Positions 31,311-41,200 of a stretch of DNA of 64,000 nt are shown one piece after another. The translations under genes and the position numbers were made by a program. The stretch lies in the NCBI GenBank assembly GCA_964546935.1, contig CAZJLJ010000002.1:1-64000 (forward strand), read 5' to 3'. How positions within the stretch are numbered: the first letter of the stretch is position 1; each line of letters starts with the position of its first letter. Under the pieces are notes generated by a model. That model was not told the origin of the DNA. It saw only the letters and a list, made by a program, of their open reading frames with translations, and made no database searches. This stretch comes from JALYTY01 sp964546935 (GTDB taxonomy: Bacteria; Vulcanimicrobiota; Vulcanimicrobiia; Vulcanimicrobiales; Vulcanimicrobiaceae).

Positions 31311-32895
31311 CGAGCGAAATCCAATACTCCGCGTTTTTCATCCCGCCGTAGTAGTACTCGATGTCGGCGAGCATAAAACGCTCCGTTAGCTCTTCGCTCA
31401 AGCGCTGGGCATCCTTTTCTTTTTGCGCGCCGCCGTAATATAGCGTAATCAATCCGCCATCTTCGGCGCCCATGCGGTCCAGCAAGTTCTTCGTCACTTC
31501 GGCCACTGTGTCGCCCGTCACAAGCGAGCCGTTGAGAGTCGCCGCCGGCTTGCCGCGCGCTACGGTCACGCCGCCGAAGTTCGCATCTTTACCCGCGAAA
31601 AACACCGGCGCGCTTTTCACCCGCTGCGTCGCGCTCAGAATTTCGCGTTCGTCCGGGACCGCGTCATCCGGATTCGCTCGGAACGCAAAGAGCGCGGCAA
31701 TCCCCTCGACGATATCCACGGTTGGAATTACATGAACGTTTTTGTCCGTGAGCTTCGCCACTTCTTTGGCGGCAAGAGCAACGTTCTTGTCGTTCACTAA
31801 AAGGTAGACGTTGTTGCTCAGCGTCTTGTTGACCGCGAGCAAGAGGTCGCGGACGCTCGGATTCTTTTCCCCGCCGACCACTACTTCAGCGCCCAGCTCG
31901 CGCACGATCCGTTCGAACCCCGCGCCGGGCACGACGGCAATAATCGAGCGAGCGACATCCGGTTTGTCGACAACCAGGACGTTGTGCTGCTGCTCCATGT
32001 TATCGACTTTCACCCGAGTGAGCGTTCCGTACCGCGCCGCGATGTCTTGAACCTTATCGGGATTGTCGGTGTGGATGTGGACTTTGATCGTGGGCGGCGC
32101 CCCGATGACCAACAGCGACTCACCGCGGCTCTCCAACTGATGGCGAACGTCGGCGACCGGCGCCGTAGCCCCCTCGATGATGAACTCGGTGCAGAATTTG
32201 TTCTCGCCGACGACTTGCTGCATCGTAAAAACGGCTTGCCGCTCGGGCCGCCTTGGAAATGAAGTAGCGCGCACTTTTTGGTCGGGTAAAAAACGGAGAA
32301 TGCCTTCCATGAAGTACACGAAGCCCGCGCCGCCGGAATCGACTACTCCAGCCTCCTTTAGAACCGGAAGCTGCTCGGGCGTCCGGTCGAGCGCTTCGTT
32401 TGCTGCCTTTAGCACGCCGTTCGCGAGGCGGTAGAAGTCGCGCTCGTGGAGCGCGAGGTGATATGCCGAATCGGCGGCCGCCTGCGCTACGGAAATAATC
32501 GTTCCCTCAACCGGGCGCAGAAGCGCCTGCCGGGCCGCTGCCACAGCTTCGCGCATCGCGGTCGCGAGCATGAACGTATCGATCTCGGAACGGCGGCGCA
32601 CGTGATGCGCGAATCCCCGCAGCATCTGGGAGATGATGACGCCGGAATTGCCACGCGCGCCCATGAGGCTGCCCTGCGCTGCGGCTGCGGCGACTTCGTT
32701 CAGCGCGGCCGTCTCGAGCTTGGATGCCTCCAGCATGGCGGAGCGTGCCGTTAAATACATGTTCGTCCCCGTATCGCCGTCGGGAACGGGAAAGACGTTC
32801 AGGTCGTTTAAAACCGAGCGGTACTTCCGTAGAAAGTACGTTCCGGCTGCGAGGAACTTCGCGTATGCCCGGCCGTCCAGAGTGGTGATGTCCAC
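31303..32895 (-). CDS. fakA: DAK2/YloV family fatty acid kinase FakA
   Basis: About 530 residues from GTG 32895, with GGGGG five to nine bases upstream. The N-terminal DhaL (DAK2) ATP-binding domain carries NVFPVPDGDTGTNMYLT, and SLMGARGNSGVIISQ is the second nucleotide motif. A middle domain and a C-terminal DegV-like domain follow, as in YloV/FakA. It phosphorylates fatty acids held by FakB. The gene is divergent from rpmB, the same arrangement as yloV and rpmB in Bacillus, and heads the fakA-plsX-degV-hemW-yacL unit. Confidence 0.9.
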   Translation of the reverse strand: MDITTLDGRAYAKFLAAGTYFLRKYRSVLNDLNVFPVPDGDTGTNMYLTARSAMLEASKLETAALNEVAAAAAQGSLMGARGNSGVIISQMLRGFAHHVRRRSEIDTFMLATAMREAVAAARQALLRPVEGTIISVAQAAADSAYHLALHERDFYRLANGVLKAANEALDRTPEQLPVLKEAGVVDSGGAGFVYFMEGILRFLPDQKVRATSFPRRPERQAVFTMQQVVGENKFCTEFIIEGATAPVADVRHQLESRGESLLVIGAPPTIKVHIHTDNPDKVQDIAARYGTLTRVKVDNMEQQHNVLVVDKPDVARSIIAVVPGAGFERIVRELGAEVVVGGEKNPSVRDLLLAVNKTLSNNVYLLVNDKNVALAAKEVAKLTDKNVHVIPTVDIVEGIAALFAFRANPDDAVPDEREILSATQRVKSAPVFFAGKDANFGGVTVARGKPAATLNGSLVTGDTVAEVTKNLLDRMGAEDGGLITLYYGGAQKEKDAQRLSEELTERFMLADIEYYYGGMKNAEYWISLDE

Positions 32896-32930
32896 GGCCC
32901 CCGGTCTGCTATGAGGCGCGATTGGAATCC

Positions 32931-32960
32931 TTGTCAAAGACCTCGCCGTCGTGCTATTAT
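32931..32960 (+). promoter_or_regulatory. Sigma-70-type promoter for rpmB
   Basis: TTGTCA at 32931-32936 and TATTAT at 32955-32960 are separated by 18 bp. The -10 box ends 81 bp before the rpmB start. No other good pair is seen in this 146-bp divergent region between fakA and rpmB. Confidence 0.6.
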
Positions 32961-33041
32961 CCCGAAGTTGTCCTCGCCGGTCCGACGTGGCTGGTGAGAC
33001 TTTTCTCTGATTCAAGCTTTCTTTTTAGAGGGACCCGTTCG

Positions 33042-33233
33042 ATGGCGAAGCGCTGTGAAGTGTGTGGCAAAGGCCCGAAGGCCGGCAACAATGTCAGCCA
33101 CGCAATGAATAAAACGAAGCGCCGCTGGCTGCCGAACCTGCAGTCGGTAAAGGTTAACGAGAGCGGTACGCACCGCACGGCTCGCGTTTGCACGCAGTGC
33201 CTTCGTTCAAAGCGCGTTACCCGCGCCGTTTAA
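33042..33233 (+). CDS. rpmB: 50S ribosomal protein L28, zinc-binding form
   Basis: A 63-residue ribosomal protein starting MAKRCEVCGKGPKAGN at ATG 33042, with AGAGGGA upstream. Cys5, Cys8, Cys50 and Cys53 form two CxxC pairs that bind zinc (the C+ form). NNVSHAMNKTKRRWLPNL is the family signature. It is a single-gene transcription unit with its own promoter and a strong terminator, divergent from fakA. Confidence 0.97.
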   Translation: MAKRCEVCGKGPKAGNNVSHAMNKTKRRWLPNLQSVKVNESGTHRTARVCTQCLRSKRVTRAV

Positions 33234-33253
33234 CCCTCAGGTGACAAAGTCAG

Positions 33254-33285
33254 GACCGCCGCACTAAGTGCGGCGGTCTTTTTTA
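33254..33285 (+). terminator. Rho-independent terminator of rpmB
   Basis: An 11-bp perfect stem GACCGCCGCAC (33254-33264) / GTGCGGCGGTC (33268-33278) with a TAA loop is followed by a run of seven or more T residues, 20 bp after the rpmB stop. It just overlaps the stop of the converging gene. Confidence 0.96.
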
Positions 33286-33717
33286 TTCTGCGGCGGCTTT
33301 TTCGAGCAACGCCAAATCGGCGAGCGAGCGGGTAATCGACTCCGGTTCCAACGTCACGAGATACTCAAGGCGAACGTGCGACGCGTCGATCGACTTCAGA
33401 AAAACCGCGCACAGCACCGGGCCGCGCCGGCTCGGTGCAAATGAGAGGCTGAAAAGACCGCCGGCCATCGTGAACGTTGCGGGCGGCCCGTTGCCGGAAT
33501 TGATCTCCGATAGGTAGGTCCGCAAGTCGAGCAGCTCGGCGACGCTCACCGAAACATCGAAGGCCGCGGAGACCGGCGATGCGTTCGCGTGAACGCGACA
33601 CACAAGCAAATCAAGTCCATCCGGCTCTACGACCTCGGGATGTTTGAAGCCGATGACCTCGAGGCGAACGTGCGGCTTTCGTTCGTCGTGTCCAAGGCGA
33701 ACACTAAGGGGAACCAT
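33283..33717 (-). CDS. Hypothetical protein, 144 residues
   Basis: No family recognised. The protein is soluble, beta-rich in the first two thirds (VRLEVIGFKHPEVVEPDGLD, CAVFLKSIDASHVRLEYLV) and ends with a helix (SITRSLADLALLEKAAAE). The Pro- and Ser-rich middle (SGNGPPATFTMAGGLFSLSF) suggests a compact beta-sandwich. The GTG start fits between converging rpmB and the kinase gene. It lies 55 bp downstream of the kinase and may be the last gene of that unit. Confidence 0.6.
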   Translation of the reverse strand: MVPLSVRLGHDERKPHVRLEVIGFKHPEVVEPDGLDLLVCRVHANASPVSAAFDVSVSVAELLDLRTYLSEINSGNGPPATFTMAGGLFSLSFAPSRRGPVLCAVFLKSIDASHVRLEYLVTLEPESITRSLADLALLEKAAAE

Positions 33718-33772
33718 AGGCTGTTCTTATACCATCGTCCGCGCGCTTCATCTACCGGTGCGCGGGCTTTTC

Positions 33773-34732
33773 CTAGCCGTACTGGACTTTGTTTTTCGGC
33801 GGTGCCATTTTCAAGCGCACGCTCTCGTCCGAGGTGGCGCGAAGCGTTTGCACTTCAACGTTCGATTTTTCGCAAAAACGCATCGCCCGTTCATCTTCGA
33901 CGTGATACCCGGCGGGATTCCACTTCGCGAGCGCCGCGACGGGATCGGCGGCTGCACCGCCGTACCCTGTTGTGTTTGCTACCGCGCGAGACGTAAGCGC
34001 GGTCGATAACAGCGCACCGGCAAACGGCGAAGCACCCAACGCGACGAACGTCGCCACAGCGGCGGCGAAAATGTCACCCGCTCCGTGCGCCGGATAAACG
34101 GGAAAGTACGAACTCGTTATGCGGTTGTAATTGTAACCGTTCGTAAACAAAGATGTCGTGCGATGTTTCTGCAAATCGCGTTCGAACGACGTAACGATTA
34201 CCGCTTCCGGCCCCAAATCGAAAAGACCGTTGAGGTATTTGAACTCGCTGAAATCAGGTTCGCCCGCACCGAGCAACACTTCGGCTTCAAAGCGGTTCGG
34301 CGTGATGATTTGCGCCATCGGAATCAGCCAATCGCGAATCGCGCGTGCCGTTTCTTCGCTAACGTAGAGGCCCTTTTTATAATCTCCGATGATCGGATCG
34401 ACCAGCACGACGCCCTTGTAATCACGCAAGCACGTCGCAACGATGTCAACGTGCGCCGGTTTCGGCAAATAACCAACTTGGATGATTCCCGGCCGCTGCG
34501 CGATGACGAAATTTACGTCACGCCGGAACTGCGCGGGGTCCGATGTCGTCGTCGTGCGTCCGGTAACACCGCTGTGAGCGTTAGCAAATTGCGATTGTGC
34601 GAAGACGACCCGCGCCCCCAGTGCATTTGCGATTGCTATCGTCGCTTGATTTCCAAGAAACCCCATGCCGCAGCTATTTTGAATGCTGCCTACGAGCGGA
34701 AATGATTGAGCATCGTCGTTCAAAGCCGACAT
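33773..34732 (-). CDS. PfkB-family kinase, pyridoxal kinase-like
   Basis: A 319-residue kinase of the PfkB/ribokinase superfamily, closest in layout to pyridoxal and hydroxymethylpyrimidine kinases. The anion-hole motif is AHGAGDIFAAAV with the catalytic Asp. TPNRFEAEVLLG and VDPIIGDYKKGLYV are the standard pyridoxal-kinase segments (compare DPVMGD). It is 2 nt downstream of thiL, so a role in B-vitamin cofactor metabolism (pyridoxal or the thiamine pyrimidine) is likely. About 40 residues extend past the usual end, with a charged tail. Confidence 0.85.
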   Translation of the reverse strand: MSALNDDAQSFPLVGSIQNSCGMGFLGNQATIAIANALGARVVFAQSQFANAHSGVTGRTTTTSDPAQFRRDVNFVIAQRPGIIQVGYLPKPAHVDIVATCLRDYKGVVLVDPIIGDYKKGLYVSEETARAIRDWLIPMAQIITPNRFEAEVLLGAGEPDFSEFKYLNGLFDLGPEAVIVTSFERDLQKHRTTSLFTNGYNYNRITSSYFPVYPAHGAGDIFAAAVATFVALGASPFAGALLSTALTSRAVANTTGYGGAAADPVAALAKWNPAGYHVEDERAMRFCEKSNVEVQTLRATSDESVRLKMAPPKNKVQYG

Positions 34733-34734
34733 CC

Positions 34735-35727
34735 TTAAGCGAAGTGGTCCCAGCCCGCCCGTAAGAGCGGTTCCTCTGCTCCGTGCTTCACCACGACAAG
34801 GCGCTCGTCCGCTTCCAGCGTGCCGATCCGCTCTAGGCGCCGGCCAAACTTTGCCCCAAAGCGTCCCGAAAGATATCCGAATGCTTGGCGTTCCACCGCG
34901 ACAAGCAATTCAAAATCCTCACCGCCGGCCAGCGCGAACGCTACGGGATCTTCACCGAGCCGTTCCGCGGCGGCCGCCGCGGACGGCGCAATGGGAACCG
35001 ACTCCACTCTCGCACCGACTCCACTAGCCGCGCAGAGCCGCGCGAGATCGGTCGAAAGCCCGTCAGAACAGTCCATCATTGCGCGTACATTGCGGCTGGC
35101 TCCGAGCCAGCGCCCTTCGGCAACGCGCGGAACCGGCGTGCGGTGCGCAGCGAGCGCTTCGGTCGCGTTCGCCTCATCGAGCGTGATGCGCCCCTGCAGC
35201 AGCATGAGACCGGCGCGGCTTGCACCGAGCTTTCCCGTCACTGCGACGATATCGCCCGGGTGCCCGCCCGACCGCGTCTTCAGATTGCTCGGGCGCACTT
35301 CGCCGACAACGGTCACGGCCAGCGTAAGCACCGGCGCGCGTGTTAGATCGCCCCCCACGATATAGCATCCGCTCTCGCCGGCGCACGCAACCAATCCGTG
35401 ATACAGCTCGCGCACGTTCGCCGCGTCGTGCGGCGGAATACCGAGGGCAATCGTGGCGAGAACGGGACGCGCGCCCATCGCCGCAACGTCGCTGATGTTT
35501 GCCGCCATCGCGCGGCAGCCGATTTCTTCCATCGACATTGTCGCACGCGAGAAATGCACGTCTTCTATAAGCGCGTCGGTGGTGATGACGCTGCGAGCCG
35601 AGCGCGACGGCTGCCAGACGGCGGCATCGTCACCGATGCCAAGCAAGATGCGTCCGCGTTCGCGGCCTGCAACAGCAGCGATAGCGGCGACGATTTCGTC
35701 TTCGTTTAATGGTGTCGCGAGATTCAC
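34735..35727 (-). CDS. thiL: Thiamine-monophosphate kinase
   Basis: A 330-residue enzyme making thiamine diphosphate from the monophosphate. The N-terminus has GIGDDAAVW and TTDALIEDVHF, both metal/ATP-binding signatures, and RAMAANISDVAAMGA. SDGLSTDLARLC and GGEDFELLVAV are present in the C-terminal half. It overlaps rpe by 4 bases. In Bacillus rpe is followed by thiN; here an unrelated thiamine kinase occupies that place. Confidence 0.96.
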   Translation of the reverse strand: MNLATPLNEDEIVAAIAAVAGRERGRILLGIGDDAAVWQPSRSARSVITTDALIEDVHFSRATMSMEEIGCRAMAANISDVAAMGARPVLATIALGIPPHDAANVRELYHGLVACAGESGCYIVGGDLTRAPVLTLAVTVVGEVRPSNLKTRSGGHPGDIVAVTGKLGASRAGLMLLQGRITLDEANATEALAAHRTPVPRVAEGRWLGASRNVRAMMDCSDGLSTDLARLCAASGVGARVESVPIAPSAAAAAERLGEDPVAFALAGGEDFELLVAVERQAFGYLSGRFGAKFGRRLERIGTLEADERLVVVKHGAEEPLLRAGWDHFA

Positions 35728-36386
35728 GCAGGTACGGCAGCCCGGCGCATCGCGCCGACCGTTTCACCCGGATGATGTGTACCGAAGACGCTCGAACCCA
35801 TCACGATCACGCGCGCGCCCGCGTCCACGACGGAACGGATGTTGGTTGCGCCAATACCACCGTCGACTTCCAGTTCGCACCCGGGATTGCGTTCCTCGAT
35901 CATCGCGCGCGCCTCTCGCAACTTCTCGAGCGATCTTGGAATGAATTGTTGGCCGCCGAAACCGGGATTCACGCTCATCACAAGCACGAGGTCGCAATCC
36001 TCGATGATATCTTGCAACATCAAAACGGGGGTTTGCGGACAAAGCGCGATGCCGGCCTTTACGCCACGCGAACGAATGTGCGTGAGCAAACGTTGAGCGT
36101 GCGGAGTCGCTTCGTAGTGAAACGTTACGATATTGGCGCCGGCGTGGATGAATTCATCGACGTACCGTTCCGGTTCGACGATCATCAAATGCGTGTCGAA
36201 CGGTAAACCGCTTAACTTGCGAAGGTCACCAATGATCTTGGGTCCCCACGTGATGTTCGGAACGAACCGCCCATCCATCACGTCAAGGTGCAAGTAATCC
36301 GCGCCGCCCGCCTCGATCTCGGCGATCTGTTCCGCGATGTTCGCGAAATCTGCGGAAAGCAGAGACGGCGCGATCTTGATATCCAT
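35724..36386 (-). CDS. rpe: Ribulose-phosphate 3-epimerase
   Basis: A 220-residue TIM-barrel epimerase interconverting ribulose 5-phosphate and xylulose 5-phosphate. Signature elements are IAPSLLSADFA, HLDVMDGRFVPNITWG, THLMIVEPERY and VMSVNPGFGGQ, with catalytic Asp residues in HLDVMDG and in EVDGGI. It overlaps the PASTA gene stop by one base (TGATG) and the thiL start by four. It supplies the non-oxidative pentose-phosphate branch whose other genes are at 57-64 kb. Confidence 0.98.
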   Translation of the reverse strand: MDIKIAPSLLSADFANIAEQIAEIEAGGADYLHLDVMDGRFVPNITWGPKIIGDLRKLSGLPFDTHLMIVEPERYVDEFIHAGANIVTFHYEATPHAQRLLTHIRSRGVKAGIALCPQTPVLMLQDIIEDCDLVLVMSVNPGFGGQQFIPRSLEKLREARAMIEERNPGCELEVDGGIGATNIRSVVDAGARVIVMGSSVFGTHHPGETVGAMRRAAVPA

Positions 36387-37462
36387 CAGGGTTCCTTTGG
36401 CGAAGCCGATGGTTTCGGCGAAGGTTTGCCTTCATCGTACACTTTAGGCGGTTCACTTCCCAAACGCGACTCGCCGACCAGTTTGTCGTCGACGAAGAAA
36501 TCAACCACCGACGTGCCTACAGCGGTTACTATGAAATCCAACTTCTGGCCCGGTTGCGCGTACGCGCGATACGCGTCGTACTGCCCGGTCGCATCTCGAA
36601 CGCGAAGCAACACTTTCACCGAATCGCCCGGCTTGACGTTGTCGTACAACGGAATCGAAGCCAAAATGCGCGCTTGATGCAGTAAATAGCCCGATTCATT
36701 TGGCCCCGCGCTCACGTCGAGTGAAACCGGTTGGTAAGCCGGAATTCGTGAATTCACGGCAACGTTCTGTCGCGCGACGATACCGTGTTTGGGTCCCTTC
36801 TTTCCGAGTGGCGTCCAAACGATTTGTCCGAGCTTGACGTTGCTGCGATCCGCCAGCTTGCGCGCATCGTCGATCTTCATCCCGACGAAGTTCGGCACGC
36901 GCGCTATCGGCGCACCGCCGCGACTCACTACCACGTTTACCGTCTCGCCTTCCACCACGTTCGAGAGCGGCTGCGGATCTTGCGAGATAACGTGTCCGTC
37001 GGGGACGATCTCACTCTTCTGATAAGAGACTTTGCCCAGCTGCAACTTGTTTCGTGCAAGATCGAGGTTCACTTCGCGCATCGACTGGTAACGCATATCC
37101 GGCATGAGCCGCGTGATGATGCCGTCGCTAACGACGAACGAAACCTGGCGCCCTTGGCGCACTTCGGTTCCCGGATCGGGACGCTGGCTGATGATTACGC
37201 CTTTGGGATAACGGTCGCTATCTGCATGATCGATGACGGAGCCCGCGAGCTTCATTCGCGTAGCCGCATTGATTGCGTCGTTCTCGTTTTGACCGACGAA
37301 TGACGGAACGGTAACCGTGTCGGCCGGCGGCAAAAGAAAATCGTGAATCTCCCGCCCGAACCACACGACGACGGCAACGAAAAGAGCCAACACGATCGGA
37401 AAGATCCAATCGCGTGGGACGTAACTCTGGACGATTTCTCGCCATTCCCGCGATGAGTTCAG
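36386..37462 (-). CDS. Membrane-anchored PASTA-repeat protein without a kinase domain
   Basis: The protein has one N-terminal transmembrane helix, three PASTA repeats (starting near VPSFVGQNENDAI, MPDMRYQSMREVN and VPNFVGMKIDDAR), a further beta-rich domain of about 90 residues and a Pro/Lys-rich tail. PASTA domains bind uncrosslinked peptidoglycan and are usually part of PrkC-type kinases or PBPs; no kinase domain is present. A GTG at 37393 would cut the helix in half. CTG at 37462 adds 23 residues including a cytoplasmic segment and WIFPIV, has GGAGG 7 nt upstream (37470-37474) and overlaps the yebC stop in CTGA. No other start codon lies between. CTG start gives 358 residues. Confidence 0.88.
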   Translation of the reverse strand: MNSSREWREIVQSYVPRDWIFPIVLALFVAVVVWFGREIHDFLLPPADTVTVPSFVGQNENDAINAATRMKLAGSVIDHADSDRYPKGVIISQRPDPGTEVRQGRQVSFVVSDGIITRLMPDMRYQSMREVNLDLARNKLQLGKVSYQKSEIVPDGHVISQDPQPLSNVVEGETVNVVVSRGGAPIARVPNFVGMKIDDARKLADRSNVKLGQIVWTPLGKKGPKHGIVARQNVAVNSRIPAYQPVSLDVSAGPNESGYLLHQARILASIPLYDNVKPGDSVKVLLRVRDATGQYDAYRAYAQPGQKLDFIVTAVGTSVVDFFVDDKLVGESRLGSEPPKVYDEGKPSPKPSASPKEP

Positions 37463-38199
37463 GCGAGTGCCTCCATAGCCGCTTCCGAAACGTCGAGATT
37501 GCTGAAAACGCGTTGTACGTCTTCGTGATCTTCGAGCGCTTGCAAGAATGAAAGCGCAGCCGAAAGTTCTTTGCCTTCCGGCGCGACTTTTTGTTTGGGC
37601 CGCATGCCGAGATAGGCGTCGGTCACCTTGATGCCGGCGTCGCGAAGCGCATCACGTGCGCTGGCGAGCTGGGCGAGTTCGGTGTAGATGAAAGAAACCG
37701 GTTCTTCATACTCAACGTCGACAACGCCGTCGACCAATGCAGCTTCGGTCAAAGCATCTTCCGACTTACCCTGCGGATTGACTTCGATGATCCCCACGGC
37801 GTCGAACATCCATCCGACCGATCCCGTCTCGCCGAGGTTCCCTTCGTGTTTGCTGAACATGAAGCGGAGCTCGCCCGCGGTACGGTTGCGATTGTCGGTC
37901 GCCGCGTCTAGAACGACGGCAATCCCGTGCGGACCGTACCCTTCATAGCGAAGTTCTTCGATCTCTTTTTCGCCGCTTGCGCCCGAGCCGCGTGCAATCG
38001 CCCGCTTGATGTTATCTTGCGGCATATTGTGTTCGCGCGCTTTTTCAACCGCGAGTTTGAGGCGGTGATTCGATTCGGGCTCGGCCGAGCCGCCCTTGGC
38101 GGCAAGCGTGATCTCTTTACTCAGTTTCGTGAAGAGCGCGCTGCGCTGGGAATCGGTCTTGCCTTTGTCGAGCTTGATGTTCTGCCACTTACGACCCAT
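37459..38199 (-). CDS. YebC/PmpR family translation or transcription factor
   Basis: A 246-residue protein from ATG 38199 (MGRKWQNIKLDKGKTD), with GAAGGAAAA upstream; a longer frame enters the glycosyltransferase and is rejected. YebC proteins were first described as DNA-binding regulators; recent work links the family to relief of ribosome stalling at proline tracts. Conserved elements are ARGSGASGEKEIEELRYEGYGPHG and TGSVGWMFD. The stop overlaps the PASTA start (CTGA). Confidence 0.95.
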   Translation of the reverse strand: MGRKWQNIKLDKGKTDSQRSALFTKLSKEITLAAKGGSAEPESNHRLKLAVEKAREHNMPQDNIKRAIARGSGASGEKEIEELRYEGYGPHGIAVVLDAATDNRNRTAGELRFMFSKHEGNLGETGSVGWMFDAVGIIEVNPQGKSEDALTEAALVDGVVDVEYEEPVSFIYTELAQLASARDALRDAGIKVTDAYLGMRPKQKVAPEGKELSAALSFLQALEDHEDVQRVFSNLDVSEAAMEALA

Positions 38200-38212
38200 G
38201 AATTTTCCTTCT

Positions 38213-41200
38213 CTACCCGGGCCCCACGACCCACTTATCGATCCACATCCGTTGGTGCCACGCGTCCCAAGACAGCGGCATCGCCGAGAGAACGGGATAG
38301 AAGTATACAAACGTTACGCCGATTAGCAAGACAGTCGTCGCTACCGCCGCGATGCCGAGTAAGCGGCTTTGTTCGCCCCGCTCCTTCGCCCACTGATAAA
38401 CGCGCTGCAACACGATCGCATTACACAGACAAATCAACGGGATGTCTACGTAAAAATGGTAGGCAAACGTGATGCGCGGCGACCTCATCCAGGGAAGCCA
38501 CTGCAGCAAGTACGTTAAAACGATCAGCGCGTACGCCTTGCGTCTTTCTCGCCAAGCCAGGTATCCGACAATCGGAACCGCGATCAACCCGAACCACATG
38601 TTGAACGGGTTGGGCAGCGACGTAACCTCTTGAACGCAGCACGCGTGCGGATCTTGTTGGTTCGCGCGATGATCCTGATAGAAGTACGCAATCGGAACGT
38701 AATCGAGCGGCCACTCCCACCACTTCGAGGAGTACGGGTGCGTTGCGGTTAGGGTGTCGTGGTACTGGAACATGGTGTACTGCCTGTACACGACGTCGTT
38801 TACGTTGTGAATCTCGTTCGGATCGGGCGAATGACGCAACAGATCGGGAACCCATACGAGTCCATAGACGGTTGCCGCAACGAAGACGATCGTCGCGAGC
38901 GCACCGTCCAGGCGGAAACCGCGGGGGTTGCCCCACAGCGTCGGCCGGCCTTCCATGAAGATTCGTTGCAGCCAAACGAAGATCAAGACGATGAAGCTGA
39001 CGCCGAAACCCATAACACCGTACCATTTGGCGCTGACGAGCAGCCCCAGTGCGACGGTAAACAGAATCAGCCACAGCGTTGCCGAGTTGCCTTGCTCGGT
39101 TTCGTTCCCGGTGCGAATCTCGTTGTTTGCGTAAAGCGCCTCACCGTCCGGGCTTTGGTAGCGGACGCTGCAATCTTTTGCGTAGTGGATTGCGACTTTA
39201 CCGTCGTCGTAAACAAGCTCGTTGCCGCGATTCATCGATAGGCGGCCGCGCCGAACGTTCACCACTTTACCCGTGGCATTGGTTTCGAAGCCGCCGCCGT
39301 CGGCGGCGTAGAACGTTGCACCCGACGCATCGGATAGCGCGTGCGATCCTTCGGCAAACGTGGATTCGGTTTTGCCGTCCGCAAACCAGATCACAAAGAG
39401 CATGTAACGGACGAGCAAGTATAGCCCGAGCGCTACGTAGAGCGCGATGATTATCGACGTCGCTTTATCCAGCGGCGGCCATGCGGCATGCAAAATCGCC
39501 ACAAAGATACCGGCGGCTACAAGCGACCCGATGACGCCGGCAGCGTACGCCCACGCGGGCGCATTTACATGCCGGCGTACCTCGACTTGCGAAGCGATCC
39601 AAAACCGGTAAAACGCGTAGACCGCGAAAAGCGAGAAAAAGACGACGAAGCCTTCGGGCGTTGCAATACGCGATTGCACGAAATGCATGCCGTCGAACAT
39701 CAGGAGCGACGCGGCGATGGCGGCGAAAATCGTCGAACCGGTCACGCGTTTGGCGAAGACGTAGAGCAGCATGACGACGAGTGCGCCGAAGACGACGTCG
39801 AGGAACCGCCAGCCGTAAGAATTATCGCCGTTGCTAAGATGGCCGAGCACAGCGTTCATCCCGTGCCATCCGCCCAAGCCGTGACCGGCCGGCATTCCGC
39901 CGAAAAGCATAACGGAGAGCGTTACCAGCAGCTTCGAGAACGGCGGGTGGGTGTTCTCGTAAATCCGCATATTCTGCAGATACTCTTCCGCTGCGCGCGC
40001 AAAGTAGATCTCGTCGAATATTTTGTCGGCCGGATACCAATAATTGATAAACGAGAGCAAAAAACTGACGATTCCGAGCACCGACATTACCACGTAATCC
40101 AAGGGCGCACGCATGCGCGCCAGCCCCTCACGCGGATCGAACCAGTTGTGTGCGATCGTCCACCAGGCGCGCCGGGGAGGCGCTTCTTGCACGGGTTTGC
40201 GTTGCGCTGAAGTTTGCGGCTCGACTTCCTCCGGCAGCGTGGCGCCCAAGTACATGTAACCTAATGCGAAAAACGTAGCGACCGAGATGGCGGAGTAAAA
40301 CTGCGTCAGCCCTCCCCACAAGTTGCGTGGATCGATGCCGGGGGTTTGCGCCGTCATCACCTGTAAATATTGCAGCGAGTAAACGAGATTCGCGTAGAGG
40401 ACTATCGAAAGCGCGATCGATCCCCAAAGGTAACGCCGCGAGATCGGTATACACGCGATGCTAAAGAGCAGTCCATCGAAAATATAACGCTCGTGCATTC
40501 GCGTCGCGAGCACGAAGAACGCGATGAGCGCGATCGCGCACGATTCCATAAAGGCGCTCGGCGTGCGTTCCTGCGCGTACCGCCAAACGACGAGTGCGAG
40601 CGCGGCAACGACCAGGCCGATACCCCAGTAGTACTGCGGGAGACCCAAAATCAGCTGGCTATCGGAATCCCACAGGTGGCCGCGGATAGCCCATAAGTTA
40701 AATGCGTTGACGCTGTTGACCGCATACACGCTCGAGCCGAACGCGTATCGTTGCAGCAGCCACTGAAGAAGCGCGACTATGTTGCCGGTCGGATGGAACG
40801 GCTCGGCCAATGCGATTCCAAACGCGATCGCCGCGACGATTCCAACCGCCGTGCCGGTGACACGAGCACGACGGCGCGCCGGATTTACAAAAGCAAACGC
40901 GATGAAGACCGGAATAAGGACCGCCGCCTGAGGTTTGATCGAAAGCGAGTACGCGAACGCAATCCACGCGCCGGCTATCGACCACGAGAAACGATTGGGC
41001 TCGTCGTCATCGGAACGGAGCAGCAGGTATGCCGCGAGCAGCGCAAGTCCGCCGGCGATCGAGTCAACTTGCCCCCATTTCGCCGAGATGAAGATCGTCG
41101 CGGGATTGAGCACGTAAAGCGCCGCCGCGCCGAATGCCACGGCCGGCCGCGCGAACCGGCATCCGATTGCATAGATCAACCAGCCGGCGCCGAGGTCGGC

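Noticed and set aside
38200..38310. 37-residue N-terminal extension of the YebC protein
   Set aside because: It lies within the 3' end of the glycosyltransferase gene and is absent from YebC proteins; ATG 38199 has a good ribosome site.
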